A DNA stretch of 64,000 bases from Pelagibius sp964472095 (GTDB lineage Bacteria > Pseudomonadota > Alphaproteobacteria > Kiloniellales > Kiloniellaceae), in assembly GCA_964472095.1 (NCBI GenBank), contig CAYYIV010000016.1, positions 33,051 to 97,050 on the forward strand, written 5' to 3'. Positions 25,541 to 33,959 of the stretch are shown piece by piece. Both the position numbers and the translations under genes were made by a program. How positions within the stretch are numbered: position 1 is the first letter of the stretch; each line of letters begins with the position of its first letter. The notes beneath the pieces were generated by a model. It was given only the letters and a program-made list of their open reading frames with translations, did not search any database and was not told where the DNA came from.

Positions 25541-27166
25541 CTAGACCAGGCGCGACTGCTCGACTGCGGCGGCGATGAAGGAGATGAACAGCGGATGCGG
25601 GTCGAGCGGCTTGGATTTCAGCTCGGGATGGAACTGCACGCCGACGAACCAGGGATGTGACGGCAGCTCGACGATCTCCGGCAGCTCGCCGTCGGGCGAC
25701 AGGCCCGAGAACAGCAGGCCCGCCTGCTCCAGCACCTCGCGGTAGTTGATGTTCACCTCGTAACGGTGGCGATGGCGCTCGCTTATCGCGTCGGTGCCAT
25801 AGATCTCCCGTACCCTGGTGCCTTCCTTGAGGAGGCAGGGGTAGGCGCCGAGACGCATGGTGCCGCCGAGGTCGCTCGCGGTATTGCGCCGCTCGACCTC
25901 GTTGCCGCGCGACCACTCGGTCATCAGGCCGACCACCGGGTCGGCGGGCGAGCCGAACTCGGTCGAGCCGGCCTGCGGCAGGCCGGCCATGTGGCGGGCC
26001 GCCTCGATGACTGCCATCTGCATGCCGAAGCAGATGCCGAAATAGGGAATCTGGCGCTCGCGGGCGAAGCGCGCCGCGGCGATCTTGCCCTCCGCGCCGC
26101 GCTCGCCGAAGCCGCCGGGCACCAGGATGCCGTTCACGCCCTCGAGCTGATGGAGGGTGCCGTTGCTCTCGAAGATCTCCGAATCCAGCCAGGAGACGTT
26201 GACCTTCACATTGTTGGCGATGCCGCCGTGGGCAAGCGACTCGGCCAGCGACTTGTAGGCGTCGAGCAGGCTGACGTACTTGCCGACCACGCCGATGGTG
26301 ACCTCGCCGTCCGGCTGGTTGATGCGCTGGGTGACGTAGTCCCAGCTGGCCAGCTCGGGCGGCGGCGCATCGAGCTGGAAATGGCGGCAAACCTCGTCGT
26401 CGAGGCCTTCCTCGTGGTAGGCGCGCGGCACCGCATAGATCGACTTCACGTCGAGGGCCGGGATCACCGCCTCCTCGCGCACGTTACAGAAAAGGCCGAT
26501 CTTGCGGCGCTCGTCCTTTGGAATCTCGCGCTCGGCGCGGCACACCAGGATGTCCGGCTTGATGCCGACCGACTGCAGTTCCTTCACCGAGTGCTGGGTC
26601 GGCTTGGTCTTCAGCTCGCCGGCCGCGGCGATGTAGGGGAGCAGCGTCACGTGAAGGAAGAGGCTGCGCTCGCGCCCCAGCTCGTTGCCGAGCTGCCGGA
26701 TCGCCTCCAGGAAGGGCAGCCCCTCGATGTCGCCGACGGTGCCGCCGATCTCGCAGATCACGAAGTCCTCGTCGGTGAGGTCGGCGCGCACGAAGGCCTT
26801 GATGGCGTCGGTGACGTGCGGAATGACCTGCACGGTGGCGCCGAGGTAGTCGCCGCGCCGCTCGCGCGCCAGCACCTGCGAGTAGATTTGACCCGTGGTC
26901 ACGTTGTCGGTCTTGCGCGCCGGCACGCCGGTGAAACGCTCGTAGTGACCGAGATCCAGGTCGGTCTCGGCACCGTCGTCGGTGACGTAGACCTCGCCAT
27001 GCTGATAGGGCGACATGGTTCCCGGATCCACGTTCAGGTAGGGGTCGAGCTTACGCAGCCGGACCTTGAACCCGCGGGCCTGCAACAGCGAGCCGAGTGC
27101 CGCCGCACAGAGACCTTTGCCGAGGGAGGAAACCACGCCGCCGGTGATGAAGATAAACCGCGCCAT
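25541..27166 (-). CDS. pyrG: CTP synthase
   Basis: 541 residues, full length. The synthetase domain starts ARFIFITGGVVSSLGKGLCAAALGSLL with the P-loop, and continues with KLDPYLNVDPGTMSPYQHGEVYVTDDGAETDLDLGHYERF-type sequence. The glutaminase domain (about 300 on) has VPGGFGERGAEGKI and the nucleophile cysteine in GICFGMQMAV, with the His-Glu pair in VQFHPELKS. It converts UTP to CTP using glutamine. Transcribed downstream of secG and tpiA on the same strand. Confidence 0.98.
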   Translation of the reverse strand: MARFIFITGGVVSSLGKGLCAAALGSLLQARGFKVRLRKLDPYLNVDPGTMSPYQHGEVYVTDDGAETDLDLGHYERFTGVPARKTDNVTTGQIYSQVLARERRGDYLGATVQVIPHVTDAIKAFVRADLTDEDFVICEIGGTVGDIEGLPFLEAIRQLGNELGRERSLFLHVTLLPYIAAAGELKTKPTQHSVKELQSVGIKPDILVCRAEREIPKDERRKIGLFCNVREEAVIPALDVKSIYAVPRAYHEEGLDDEVCRHFQLDAPPPELASWDYVTQRINQPDGEVTIGVVGKYVSLLDAYKSLAESLAHGGIANNVKVNVSWLDSEIFESNGTLHQLEGVNGILVPGGFGERGAEGKIAAARFARERQIPYFGICFGMQMAVIEAARHMAGLPQAGSTEFGSPADPVVGLMTEWSRGNEVERRNTASDLGGTMRLGAYPCLLKEGTRVREIYGTDAISERHRHRYEVNINYREVLEQAGLLFSGLSPDGELPEIVELPSHPWFVGVQFHPELKSKPLDPHPLFISFIAAAVEQSRLV

Positions 27167-27388
27167 GGGCGAACACTATTGAACGAACTTGAGGGGTGAG
27201 GCAAGCCTCGCGGCAGGGTTGGCACGCAGGCTGTTCAGCCCTTGCGAAAACGCCGCCGAAAGCTTGGCGAAAGTTGCCGGCGCACCGGTTGCGCCAGGCC
27301 CCAGCACAGCGCCACGCAGGAAGCCACCGGCGCGAATCGATCACGCGGCTGCCGGGCCGAGTCGCCCGGCGGCCGAGGGGTTGGCGCC

Positions 27389-27739
27389 TTACTGGGTGGG
27401 AACGCTGGGCTCGGTCGGCATCGGCGGTGCGATAGGAGCCGGGGCCGAACTTCCAGGAGTGTCGCTCGGCAGGCTGTCCAGGATCGACCGCGGCTGGCCG
27501 CCGCCGGCCAGGAGGGTCAGCGAGAGGCTGGTGAGCATGAAGGCGGCCGCCAGGATCGCCGTGGTGCGGGTCAGCAGGTTGGCAGTGCCGCGCCCGGTGA
27601 GGAAACCGCCCATGCCACCGCCGCCGCCACCACCGCCGCCGCCGATGCCAAGGCCACCGCCTTCGCTCCGCTGCAGCAGGACGACGCCGATCAGGGCGAG
27701 CGCCAGAAGGATGTGAATGACCAGAAGTACTGTCGTCAT
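27389..27739 (-). CDS. secG: SecG protein-export membrane subunit
   Basis: 116 residues. Two membrane helices (VLLVIHILLALALIGVVLLQRS and LTRTTAILAAAFMLTSLSLTLLA) with the family sequence QRSEGGGLGIG and GRGTANLLTRTTAILA between them. An uninterrupted glycine run sits after GIG, and a Pro/Ser-rich tail ends the protein. SecG stabilises SecYE during SecA-driven export. It lies between tpiA and pyrG, a common alphaproteobacterial order. Confidence 0.93.
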   Translation of the reverse strand: MTTVLLVIHILLALALIGVVLLQRSEGGGLGIGGGGGGGGGGMGGFLTGRGTANLLTRTTAILAAAFMLTSLSLTLLAGGGQPRSILDSLPSDTPGSSAPAPIAPPMPTEPSVPTQ

Positions 27740-27889
27740 GATGCCCGTTGCCTAATTCGGCGCCCGCGCCGCGCCCTCGGGCACGCTGGCGGGCTGGGGC
27801 GCCATTGCCGCGCTATGTAATGGCTCCGGGCCTGAAAGACCAGCGAAAAGTCCTGAGAATCAGGGCGCAAAGGCACTCGCCTGCCGGTT

Positions 27890-28633
27890 TCAGCAGCTCT
27901 GTGCGATACCCCAGAAGGCCTCGGCATCCAGGCTCGCGCCGCCCACCAGGGCGCCGTCCACATTGGCCTGGGACAGCAGTTCGCGGGCGTTGTCGGGTTT
28001 CACCGAGCCGCCGTAGAGGATGCGCACCTTCTCCGCCCCCTCGCCGACCAGGCCGACAAGCAGGCGGCGGATCTCGCCATGCACCTTCACCACGTCCGAC
28101 GGGGTCGCGGTCCGCCCGGTTCCGATGGCCCAGATCGGCTCGTAGGCCACCACCAGGCGGCCGGCCTCCATGCCGACCGGGACGGAGCCCTTCACCTGGC
28201 GCGCGATCACCGCGAGAGTCTGTTCGGCGTTGCGCTCCTTCTCGGTCTCGCCGACGCAGACGATGGGCACCAGCCCGGCGCTCAGTGCCGCCTCGGCCTT
28301 GGCGCGCACCTGGGCATCGGTCTCACCGTGACCGCTGCGGCGCTCGGAATGGCCGAGGATGACGTAGCTGCAGCCGACGTCGCGCAGCATCTGCGGCGCG
28401 GTGTCACCGGTGTGCGCCCCGGAGGCCACGCTGTGGCAGTCCTGTCCGCCGAGCGTGATGCGGCTGCCGGCCAGCGCCTCGGCGACGAGCGCGAGGTAGG
28501 GAAATGGCGGGCAGACCAGCAGATCGCAGGACAGCTGGGGCCCCTTGCCGAGCGCCTTCAGCGCTTCGGCCAGGGCTCTGGCGTCCTCGGCCAGCCCGTT
28601 CATCTTCCAGTTTCCGGCGATCAAAGCTCTCAT
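27890..28633 (-). CDS. tpiA: triose-phosphate isomerase
   Basis: 247 residues, normal length. It interconverts dihydroxyacetone phosphate and glyceraldehyde-3-phosphate. Active-site residues are visible: lysine in GNWKMNG, histidine in VILGHSERR, and glutamate in VVAYEPIWAIGTG; the phosphate-binding end reads ILYGGSVKPDNA. The gene is divergent from ppiD. Confidence 0.97.
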   Translation of the reverse strand: MRALIAGNWKMNGLAEDARALAEALKALGKGPQLSCDLLVCPPFPYLALVAEALAGSRITLGGQDCHSVASGAHTGDTAPQMLRDVGCSYVILGHSERRSGHGETDAQVRAKAEAALSAGLVPIVCVGETEKERNAEQTLAVIARQVKGSVPVGMEAGRLVVAYEPIWAIGTGRTATPSDVVKVHGEIRRLLVGLVGEGAEKVRILYGGSVKPDNARELLSQANVDGALVGGASLDAEAFWGIAQSC

Positions 28634-28762
28634 CGGCAGCCCCCTGCATACAACCGCGGCCTACCTAGCACAGGCTCCTGCCCAAGACCATGGGGCAAGG
28701 CGCCCGTCTCTCCCGTGTTCGAAGAGCGGCCCGAGGTCTGCCAGATCGGGCGGAATTGCTTG

Positions 28763-28791
28763 TTGCCCGGGCACGGACGCCTTCCTACACT
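28763..28791 (+). promoter_or_regulatory. sigma70-type promoter for ppiD-trpE
   Basis: TTGCCC and TACACT stand 17 bases apart, about 90 bases before the ppiD ATG, in the gap between divergent tpiA and ppiD. Confidence 0.5.
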
Positions 28792-28882
28792 GCCGCGCCT
28801 TGCGATCCGGGCCGCAGTCAGGATTTCCCGGCCCTTCTCGCGGGCCCTTACCAGTGAACCCTAGCGAAGCAGTACAAACGCC

Positions 28883-30763
28883 ATGAAAGCCCCCAAGTTC
28901 CTCGTGAAGATCGTCACCTTCGTGCTGTTCGGCCTGCTGATCCTCAGCTTCGCCGTCTGGGGCATCGGCGACATCTTCCGCGGCGGCGGCCAGGCAATGG
29001 TGGTGGCCCAGGTCGGCGGAACGACGATCGAGCAACGCCAGTTCAGCCAGGAGCTCTCCAACGAGATCAACTCCATGAGCCGCCGCATGGGCGTTCAGCT
29101 GACCATGGACCAGGCGCGCGCCTTCGGCATTCCCCAGCAGGTGCTGGAGCGCCTGATCACGCGGGCGATGCTGGACGAGATGTCGGCGCGCCTGGGCATG
29201 CTGGTGACAGAGGAGCAGATGCGCAAACAGCTGCTCGAGAATCCCGATTTCCTCGATGCCACCGGCCGCTTCGACCGCAACCGCTTCGCCCAGATCCTGC
29301 GCTTCAGCGGCACGACGGAGCAGGGCTTCCTGGCACGGGTCGGCGAGGACATCAAGCGCCAGCAGCTGGTCGCCGCGGTGACCGATGCGGCCGTCACGCC
29401 GGAGAGCCTTGCCGACCGTCTCTTCGTCTACCGCGAAGAGCGTCGCGTCGCCGACTACGTGATCCTCGCCAACGACAGCTTCAGCGATCTCGGCGAACCC
29501 GGCGAGCCCGACCTGCAGGCGATCTACGACAGCGCCGGCGACGAGCTGATGACTCCGGCCTTCAAGTCGATCGCCCTGGTGGTGCTGAGCGTCGCCGAGG
29601 CGGCCCAGAAAATCACGATCTCCGAGGACCGCATCGCCGCAGCTTTCGAGGAGCGCAAGGACGTGCTTTCGACGCCGGAGCGGCGCCGCGTGAGCCAGGT
29701 CGTGCTGCCCGACGAGGCCGCGGCCCAGGCCCTTGCCGACGGGCTCTCCGAAGGTGCCGACTTCGCCAGCGCCGTCGAGCAGGCCGCTGGCCGCGCACCG
29801 GTGGACCTCGGCAGCGTGACGCAGAACGACCTGCCGGATGCGCTTGCCGCCGCGGTCTTTGCGCTGGAAACCGGCCAGGCAACAGCACCCGTGCAGAGTC
29901 CGCTGGGCTGGCACGTCGCGATCGTCACCGACATCGAGCCCGGTACGGTCGCCACGCTCGAAGACAGCCGCGACCAGCTGCGCCAGGAGCTGGCCGAGGC
30001 GGCAGCGATCGACAACGTTATCAACCTCGCCAACCAGTTCGATACGGCGCGTGCTGGCGGCTCGACCATCGAACAGGCTGCCGCGCGGCTGAACCAGCAA
30101 GCGCGCGAGATCCCCGCCATCGATGCCCGCGCCCGCACGCCGGCCGGCGAGCTGGTCGAAGGCCTGCCGTCGATCAGCGAGTTCCTGCCGGTGCTCAACC
30201 GGACGGCCGTCGGCGACAGCAGCACGCTCACCGAGACCCTGGATGGCGACTATTTCATCGTGCGCGTCGACGGCGAGACGCCGGCCCGGAAGAAGCCGCT
30301 GGCGGAGGTGCGCGACCAGGTCATCGAAATCTGGCGCGCGCAAGAGCGGGCCCGGCTTGCCGAAGAGAAAGCGACGGCACTGGCGGAGCGCGTCGGCAAC
30401 GGCGAGCAACTTGCCGCAGTGGCCGAAGCCGAAGGGCTCGGCCTGCAGCAGACAGCGCCGATCACACGCTTCGAGAACGCGCCCCAGCGCACCCCCTCGC
30501 CCCTGCTCTCGCAGCAGATCTTCGACATCGCCGAAGGCGAGGTCACCACGGCAGGCACCGGCAACGGCCAGATCGTCGCCCAGTTGAAGGAGATCCTGCC
30601 GCCGGCAGCGGAAAACCGCGAGGCGCGCATGGCGCAACTGGAGACGCAGCTCACCTCCTCCCTGCAGAATGACATCTTTCAGCAGTTCCTGGCGGCGCTG
30701 CAGCAGGAGTTCGACGTCACCATCAACGAGCGTCTCGTGCAGCAGTCCCTGGCGAACTTCTAG
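28883..30763 (+). CDS. ppiD: PpiD-type periplasmic folding chaperone / peptidyl-prolyl isomerase
   Basis: 626 residues. A short cytoplasmic start and one membrane anchor (FLVKIVTFVLFGLLILSFAVWGIGDIF) are followed by a SurA/PpiD-like N-terminal chaperone region (about 35-200, with VLERLITRAMLDEMSARLG) and a degenerate parvulin domain (about 250-365, ending SPLGWHVAIVTDI). The rest is helical. PpiD assists newly exported proteins at the Sec exit. The gene directly precedes trpE (9-bp gap), an arrangement seen in Rhodospirillales. Confidence 0.92.
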   Translation: MKAPKFLVKIVTFVLFGLLILSFAVWGIGDIFRGGGQAMVVAQVGGTTIEQRQFSQELSNEINSMSRRMGVQLTMDQARAFGIPQQVLERLITRAMLDEMSARLGMLVTEEQMRKQLLENPDFLDATGRFDRNRFAQILRFSGTTEQGFLARVGEDIKRQQLVAAVTDAAVTPESLADRLFVYREERRVADYVILANDSFSDLGEPGEPDLQAIYDSAGDELMTPAFKSIALVVLSVAEAAQKITISEDRIAAAFEERKDVLSTPERRRVSQVVLPDEAAAQALADGLSEGADFASAVEQAAGRAPVDLGSVTQNDLPDALAAAVFALETGQATAPVQSPLGWHVAIVTDIEPGTVATLEDSRDQLRQELAEAAAIDNVINLANQFDTARAGGSTIEQAAARLNQQAREIPAIDARARTPAGELVEGLPSISEFLPVLNRTAVGDSSTLTETLDGDYFIVRVDGETPARKKPLAEVRDQVIEIWRAQERARLAEEKATALAERVGNGEQLAAVAEAEGLGLQQTAPITRFENAPQRTPSPLLSQQIFDIAEGEVTTAGTGNGQIVAQLKEILPPAAENREARMAQLETQLTSSLQNDIFQQFLAALQQEFDVTINERLVQQSLANF

Positions 30764-30772
30764 AGCCGCTTC

Positions 30773-32284
30773 ATGCAAAGCTCACCCGACTTTGCGACCT
30801 TCGAGGCGACCTACGATGCCGGCCGTCCCCAGGTGGTCCACACGGCGTTGATCGCCGACCTGGAAACGCCCGTCTCTGCCTTCCTCAAGCTGGCCGAGGG
30901 CAAGCCCAATGCCTTCCTCTTCGAGTCCGTCGAAGGCGGCTCGATCATCGGACGGTACTCTTTCCTTGGCATGCGCCCGGACCTCATCTGGCGTTGCCGC
31001 GGCCGCCAGGCGGAGATCAACCGCAAGGCCCGCTTCGACACCGAGAGCTTCGAGCCGCTCGACAAGCCGGTGCTCGACAGCCTGCGCGACCTCATCGAGG
31101 AGTGCCGCTTCGAGCTGCCGGAGGGCCTGCCGCCGATGGCGTCCTGCCTGCTCGGCTACATGGGCTACGACACCGTGCGCCTGATGGAGGACCTGCCGGA
31201 CGACAACCCGCTCGCCATCGACGTGCCCGACGGCCTCTTCATCCGGCCGACCGTGGTGGCGGTCTTCGACCGCGTCGAGGATCTCGTCACCGTCTTCACG
31301 CCGGTCTGGCCGCGCGGCGACGTCTCGGCCCGCGCCGCCTACGCGCAGGCCTGCGAGCGGCTGGCCGACGTGGCGCAGGACTTCGAGCGCGCGCTGCCGC
31401 GCGGCCGCGACGTCATCGCCGATCTCGACGAGCTGCCGGAACCCTCGGCCAACCTGACGCGCGAGGATTTCCACGCCATGGTCCTCAAGGCGAAGGAGTA
31501 CATCCTCGCCGGCGACATCTTCCAGGTGGTGCTCTCGCAGCGCCTATCGCTGCCCTTCAAGCTGCCGCCTTTCGCGCTCTACCGCGCGCTGCGGCGACTC
31601 AACCCCTCGCCTTTCCTTTTCTTCATCGATCTCGGCGGCTTCGCCATCGTCGGCTCCAGCCCCGAGATCCTGGTGCGCCTGCGAGACGGCATGGTGACCA
31701 TCCGGCCGATCGCCGGCACCCGGCCGCGCGGCGCCACGCCGGCCGAAGACCGGGCGCTGGCCGAGGACCTGCTGGCGGACCCCAAGGAGCTGGCCGAGCA
31801 CCTCATGCTGCTCGACCTCGGGCGCAACGATGTCGGCCGCGTTGCCGAGATCGGCAGCATCAAGGTGACCGAGAAGAACGTCATCGAGCTCTACAGCCAC
31901 GTCATGCACATCGTCTCCAATGTCGAAGGCCGCCTCGCCGAGGGCAGGGACGCCATGGACGCGCTGATCGCCGGTTTCCCGGCCGGCACGGTCTCCGGCG
32001 CGCCCAAGGTGCGGGCCATGGAGATCATCGAGGAGCTGGAGCCGGAGCGCCGCGGCATCTACGGCGGCTGCGTCGGCTACTTCGGCGCCGGCGGCTCGAT
32101 GGACACCTGCATCGCGCTGCGAACGGCGATCGTGAAGGACGACACCATGTACATCCAGGCCGGCGCCGGTCTGGTGGCCGACAGCAAGCCGGAGTCGGAG
32201 CACCAGGAGTGCTGGAACAAGGCCCGTGCCCTGCTGCGCGCCGCCGAGGAAGCCGTGCGCTTCGCCGCACGCCGCGGCAACTAG
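30773..32284 (+). CDS. trpE: anthranilate synthase component I
   Basis: 503 residues. It makes anthranilate from chorismate with ammonia supplied by TrpG. The regulatory N-terminal domain contains the tryptophan-site type sequence FLFESVEGGSIIGRYSFLG. The chorismate-binding domain has GDIFQVVLSQR, SSPEILVRL, RPIAGTRPRGAT, HLMLLDLGRNDVGRVA, FPAGTVSGAPKVRAMEII and RRGIYGGCVGYF. I saw no tryptophan-rich leader peptide before it. Its partner trpG lies 3.4 kb downstream, beyond an accessory block. Confidence 0.97.
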   Translation: MQSSPDFATFEATYDAGRPQVVHTALIADLETPVSAFLKLAEGKPNAFLFESVEGGSIIGRYSFLGMRPDLIWRCRGRQAEINRKARFDTESFEPLDKPVLDSLRDLIEECRFELPEGLPPMASCLLGYMGYDTVRLMEDLPDDNPLAIDVPDGLFIRPTVVAVFDRVEDLVTVFTPVWPRGDVSARAAYAQACERLADVAQDFERALPRGRDVIADLDELPEPSANLTREDFHAMVLKAKEYILAGDIFQVVLSQRLSLPFKLPPFALYRALRRLNPSPFLFFIDLGGFAIVGSSPEILVRLRDGMVTIRPIAGTRPRGATPAEDRALAEDLLADPKELAEHLMLLDLGRNDVGRVAEIGSIKVTEKNVIELYSHVMHIVSNVEGRLAEGRDAMDALIAGFPAGTVSGAPKVRAMEIIEELEPERRGIYGGCVGYFGAGGSMDTCIALRTAIVKDDTMYIQAGAGLVADSKPESEHQECWNKARALLRAAEEAVRFAARRGN

Positions 32285-32318
32285 CGCCCTTTCCGACAAC
32301 CCCTGTAACGGAGTCATC

Positions 32319-32969
32319 ATGGCGACGCTGACACTGTGGGGCCGCCTGTCCTCCTGCAACGTGCAGAAGGCCGTCTGGCTGCTGGAGGAACTCGGCCTGC
32401 CTTACGAGCGCATCGATGCCGGCGGCGACTTCGGCGGCCTCGACGATCCTGCCTATCGCGCCATGAATCCGCACGGCCTCGTGCCGACCCTGCGCGACGG
32501 CGACGTCGTCGTATGGGAGAGCGAGGCCATTCTGCGCTACCTCGCGGCGCGCTACGGGGCGCCGGCGTTCTGGTCCGCGGAGCCGGCCGAGCGCGCCGCC
32601 GCCGACCAGTGGCTGGCCTGGACCGCCGCCGCGCTCTACCGCGACTGGATCGACCTCTTCTGGCTCAGGGTGCGGACGCCGCCGGAGCGCCAGGATGCAG
32701 GGCAGATCGAGCGCCTGCGCCAGCGCACGGCCGAGCGCCTGAGATTCCTCGACGGCCAGCTTGCCGGGCGGCCGTACATCGCCGGCGTTGCCCTCTCGCT
32801 CGCCGACATCGCCGCCGGGATGACCCTCTACCGCTGGTACGAAATGCCGATCGAGCGGCCGGTGCTGCCGCATCTTCGGGCCTGGTACGAGCGACTCTGC
32901 GAACGCCCTGCCTATCGCAAGGGCATCTGCGTGCCTTTCGACGACCTCAAGGGCAAGCTGACCCACTGA
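32319..32969 (+). CDS. glutathione S-transferase family protein
   Basis: 216 residues. The N-terminal thioredoxin-like domain (1-80) starts TLWGRLSSCNVQKAVWLLEELGLPYERI and contains NPHGLVPTLRDGDVVVWESEAILRYLAARYG, with the glutathione-contact P-T-L and E-S pairs. The helical C-terminal domain includes LAGRPYIAGVALSLADIAAG. Substrate unknown. The ATG at 32319 follows GGAG. It is the first gene of the block between trpE and trpG and may be read from the trpE promoter. Confidence 0.9.
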   Translation: MATLTLWGRLSSCNVQKAVWLLEELGLPYERIDAGGDFGGLDDPAYRAMNPHGLVPTLRDGDVVVWESEAILRYLAARYGAPAFWSAEPAERAAADQWLAWTAAALYRDWIDLFWLRVRTPPERQDAGQIERLRQRTAERLRFLDGQLAGRPYIAGVALSLADIAAGMTLYRWYEMPIERPVLPHLRAWYERLCERPAYRKGICVPFDDLKGKLTH

Positions 32970-33055
32970 AACCCGGCCGCCGTCCGGTGTCTGTGGAAAA
33001 CCTCTTGCCGGATTTCGCGAATCGCTGTGGAGTGGAGCTCCTGTTTCAACAGCTG

Positions 33056-33069
33056 AAAGGAGGTGATCC
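33056..33069 (+). promoter_or_regulatory. unusually strong ribosome binding site
   Basis: AAAGGAGGTGATCC is complementary over all 14 bases to the conserved 3' end of bacterial 16S rRNA (GGATCACCTCCTTT). The GGAGG core is seven bases before the ATG at 33071. CTCCT at 33038-33042 could pair with AGGAG here and hide the site. Confidence 0.75.
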
Positions 33070-33070
33070 A

Positions 33071-33151
33071 ATGTCTCATGAGATCTCGGTGGAGTCCCAG
33101 GGCCTTGGATGTATTACGGGTTTGATGGAGCAGCCTTCTTCCGACTCGTAA
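33071..33151 (+). CDS. 26-residue small ORF
   Basis: The ORF reads MSHEISVESQGLGCITG and continues to SSDS before TAA, 26 residues in all. Evidence for translation is the perfect anti-Shine-Dalgarno match upstream and ideal spacing. It has no signal peptide, no membrane helix and no tryptophan, so it is not a trp attenuator leader. A stable hairpin and a terminator follow within 80 bases, so it makes a compact transcription unit. I do not recognise the peptide. It could be a small protein, a leader, or the coding part of a dual-function small RNA. Confidence 0.5.
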   Translation: MSHEISVESQGLGCITGLMEQPSSDS

Positions 33152-33163
33152 CACCTTCGAAGC

Positions 33164-33184
33164 GGGACCCCGTTTTCGGGGCCC
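33164..33184 (+). other. stable hairpin after the small ORF
   Basis: GGGACCCCG, TTTT and CGGGGCCC form a short GC stem with a four-base loop, 12 bases after the small-ORF stop. There is no T-run directly after it, so it is probably an RNA structure, not the terminator itself. Confidence 0.5.
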
Positions 33185-33205
33185 AGGACTTAACCAGCTC
33201 ATGGA

Positions 33206-33231
33206 GGGGCCGCAGCAATGCGGCCCCTTTT
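33206..33231 (+). terminator. Rho-independent terminator
   Basis: GGGGCCGC, a six-base loop and GCGGCCCC are followed by TTTT and, four bases on, another T-run. It closes the small-ORF transcript and would also stop readthrough from trpE-gst before the opposing ccdAB genes. Confidence 0.8.
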
Positions 33232-33269
33232 GAGTTTTTAGTATCGAGTCCCGCTCGACTTTCCCTATC

Positions 33270-33569
33270 TCAAAAGCCGCTGAAGATCATGTCGATCGCC
33301 TTCATGATGCGGTCCTGCTCCGCGACCAGCGAGCCCGCGCGCCTCTTCAGCTCGCTTTCGGAAACCGCTGCCATGTACTGGGTCATCATGACGTAGCCAG
33401 CGCCGGCGATCTGGAAGACGGGATTGAGGTCTCGCGCCGGCGGCGGGGCCTCTTCTTCCGGCTGCAGCGGAACCACGACACGGGTTGAAAGACCGCTCAG
33501 GTAGTCGCACTGGATATCCAGCAGGTAGCCACCGATTTCCGGGTACTCGAAGATGTCGAAGCGCGCCAT
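33270..33569 (-). CDS. ccdB: CcdB-family toxin
   Basis: 99 residues of the CcdB/MazF fold: FDIFEYPEIGGYLLDIQCDYL at the start, RVVVPL, VFQIAGAGYVMMTQYMAAVS in the middle and a C-terminal helix. F-plasmid CcdB poisons DNA gyrase through its last residues W-G-I. Here the end is MIFSGF, so the tryptophan is replaced by serine (S97). Gyrase poisoning is therefore not assured, although other chromosomal members also vary here. It follows ccdA by 15 bases. Confidence 0.9.
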   Translation of the reverse strand: MARFDIFEYPEIGGYLLDIQCDYLSGLSTRVVVPLQPEEEAPPPARDLNPVFQIAGAGYVMMTQYMAAVSESELKRRAGSLVAEQDRIMKAIDMIFSGF

Positions 33570-33584
33570 TCCGGAACTTGCGAT

Positions 33585-33848
33585 TCAGAACTTGCGATGC
33601 CGGGCCAGTGGAATGCCCCGCGCTTCCACATAGGCGTTGGCCGCCTCAAGCGCCGGGCCATTCTCTTCCAGCCAACGCTTCTCCTTGGCCGCAGCCACCT
33701 CGAGCGCCAAGCCCCGTTCGCAGGCCCGGGAGATGTTTACCTCCAGGGCCTTTGCCTGCCTGAGCAACTCGGAATCGAGCGAGACATTGGTCGCCCTGCG
33801 GGCCCCGGAGGGCTTTGCGTCGTTCAGGAAGCCCATCGTCTTCGGCAT
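33585..33848 (-). CDS. ccdA: CcdA-family antitoxin
   Basis: 87 residues from the ATG at 33848. The N-terminal ribbon-helix-helix (RRATNVSLDSELLRQAKALEVNISRACERGL) binds DNA. The C-terminal part (KRWLEENGPALEAANAYVEARGIPL) matches the toxin-binding tail of CcdA. In-frame starts upstream would begin inside the operator repeats. CcdA and CcdB normally form a complex that represses their own promoter. Confidence 0.9.
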   Translation of the reverse strand: MPKTMGFLNDAKPSGARRATNVSLDSELLRQAKALEVNISRACERGLALEVAAAKEKRWLEENGPALEAANAYVEARGIPLARHRKF

Positions 33849-33877
33849 TTTCAGGCACTCGCTCCAGCAGTTTGCAT

Positions 33878-33906
33878 GCGCATAAATATTGCGCATAATA
33901 TATGCG
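33878..33906 (-). promoter_or_regulatory. probable ccdAB operator
   Basis: In an AT-rich pocket GCGCATA occurs at 33878 and again at 33891, and the second is the left arm of a palindrome CGCATA-ATA-TATGCG (33892-33906). Repeated half-sites 30 to 60 bases before ccdA fit cooperative binding of a ribbon-helix-helix repressor. Confidence 0.55.
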
Positions 33907-33959
33907 AAGATTCGCCATGAGCGCAACCTGCAAGGTGGTGCCCCGGGAGAGCGGCCTTT

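Noticed and set aside
33071..33151. trp attenuator leader peptide
   Set aside because: The small ORF has no tryptophan codon and is followed by opposing genes, not by trpG.
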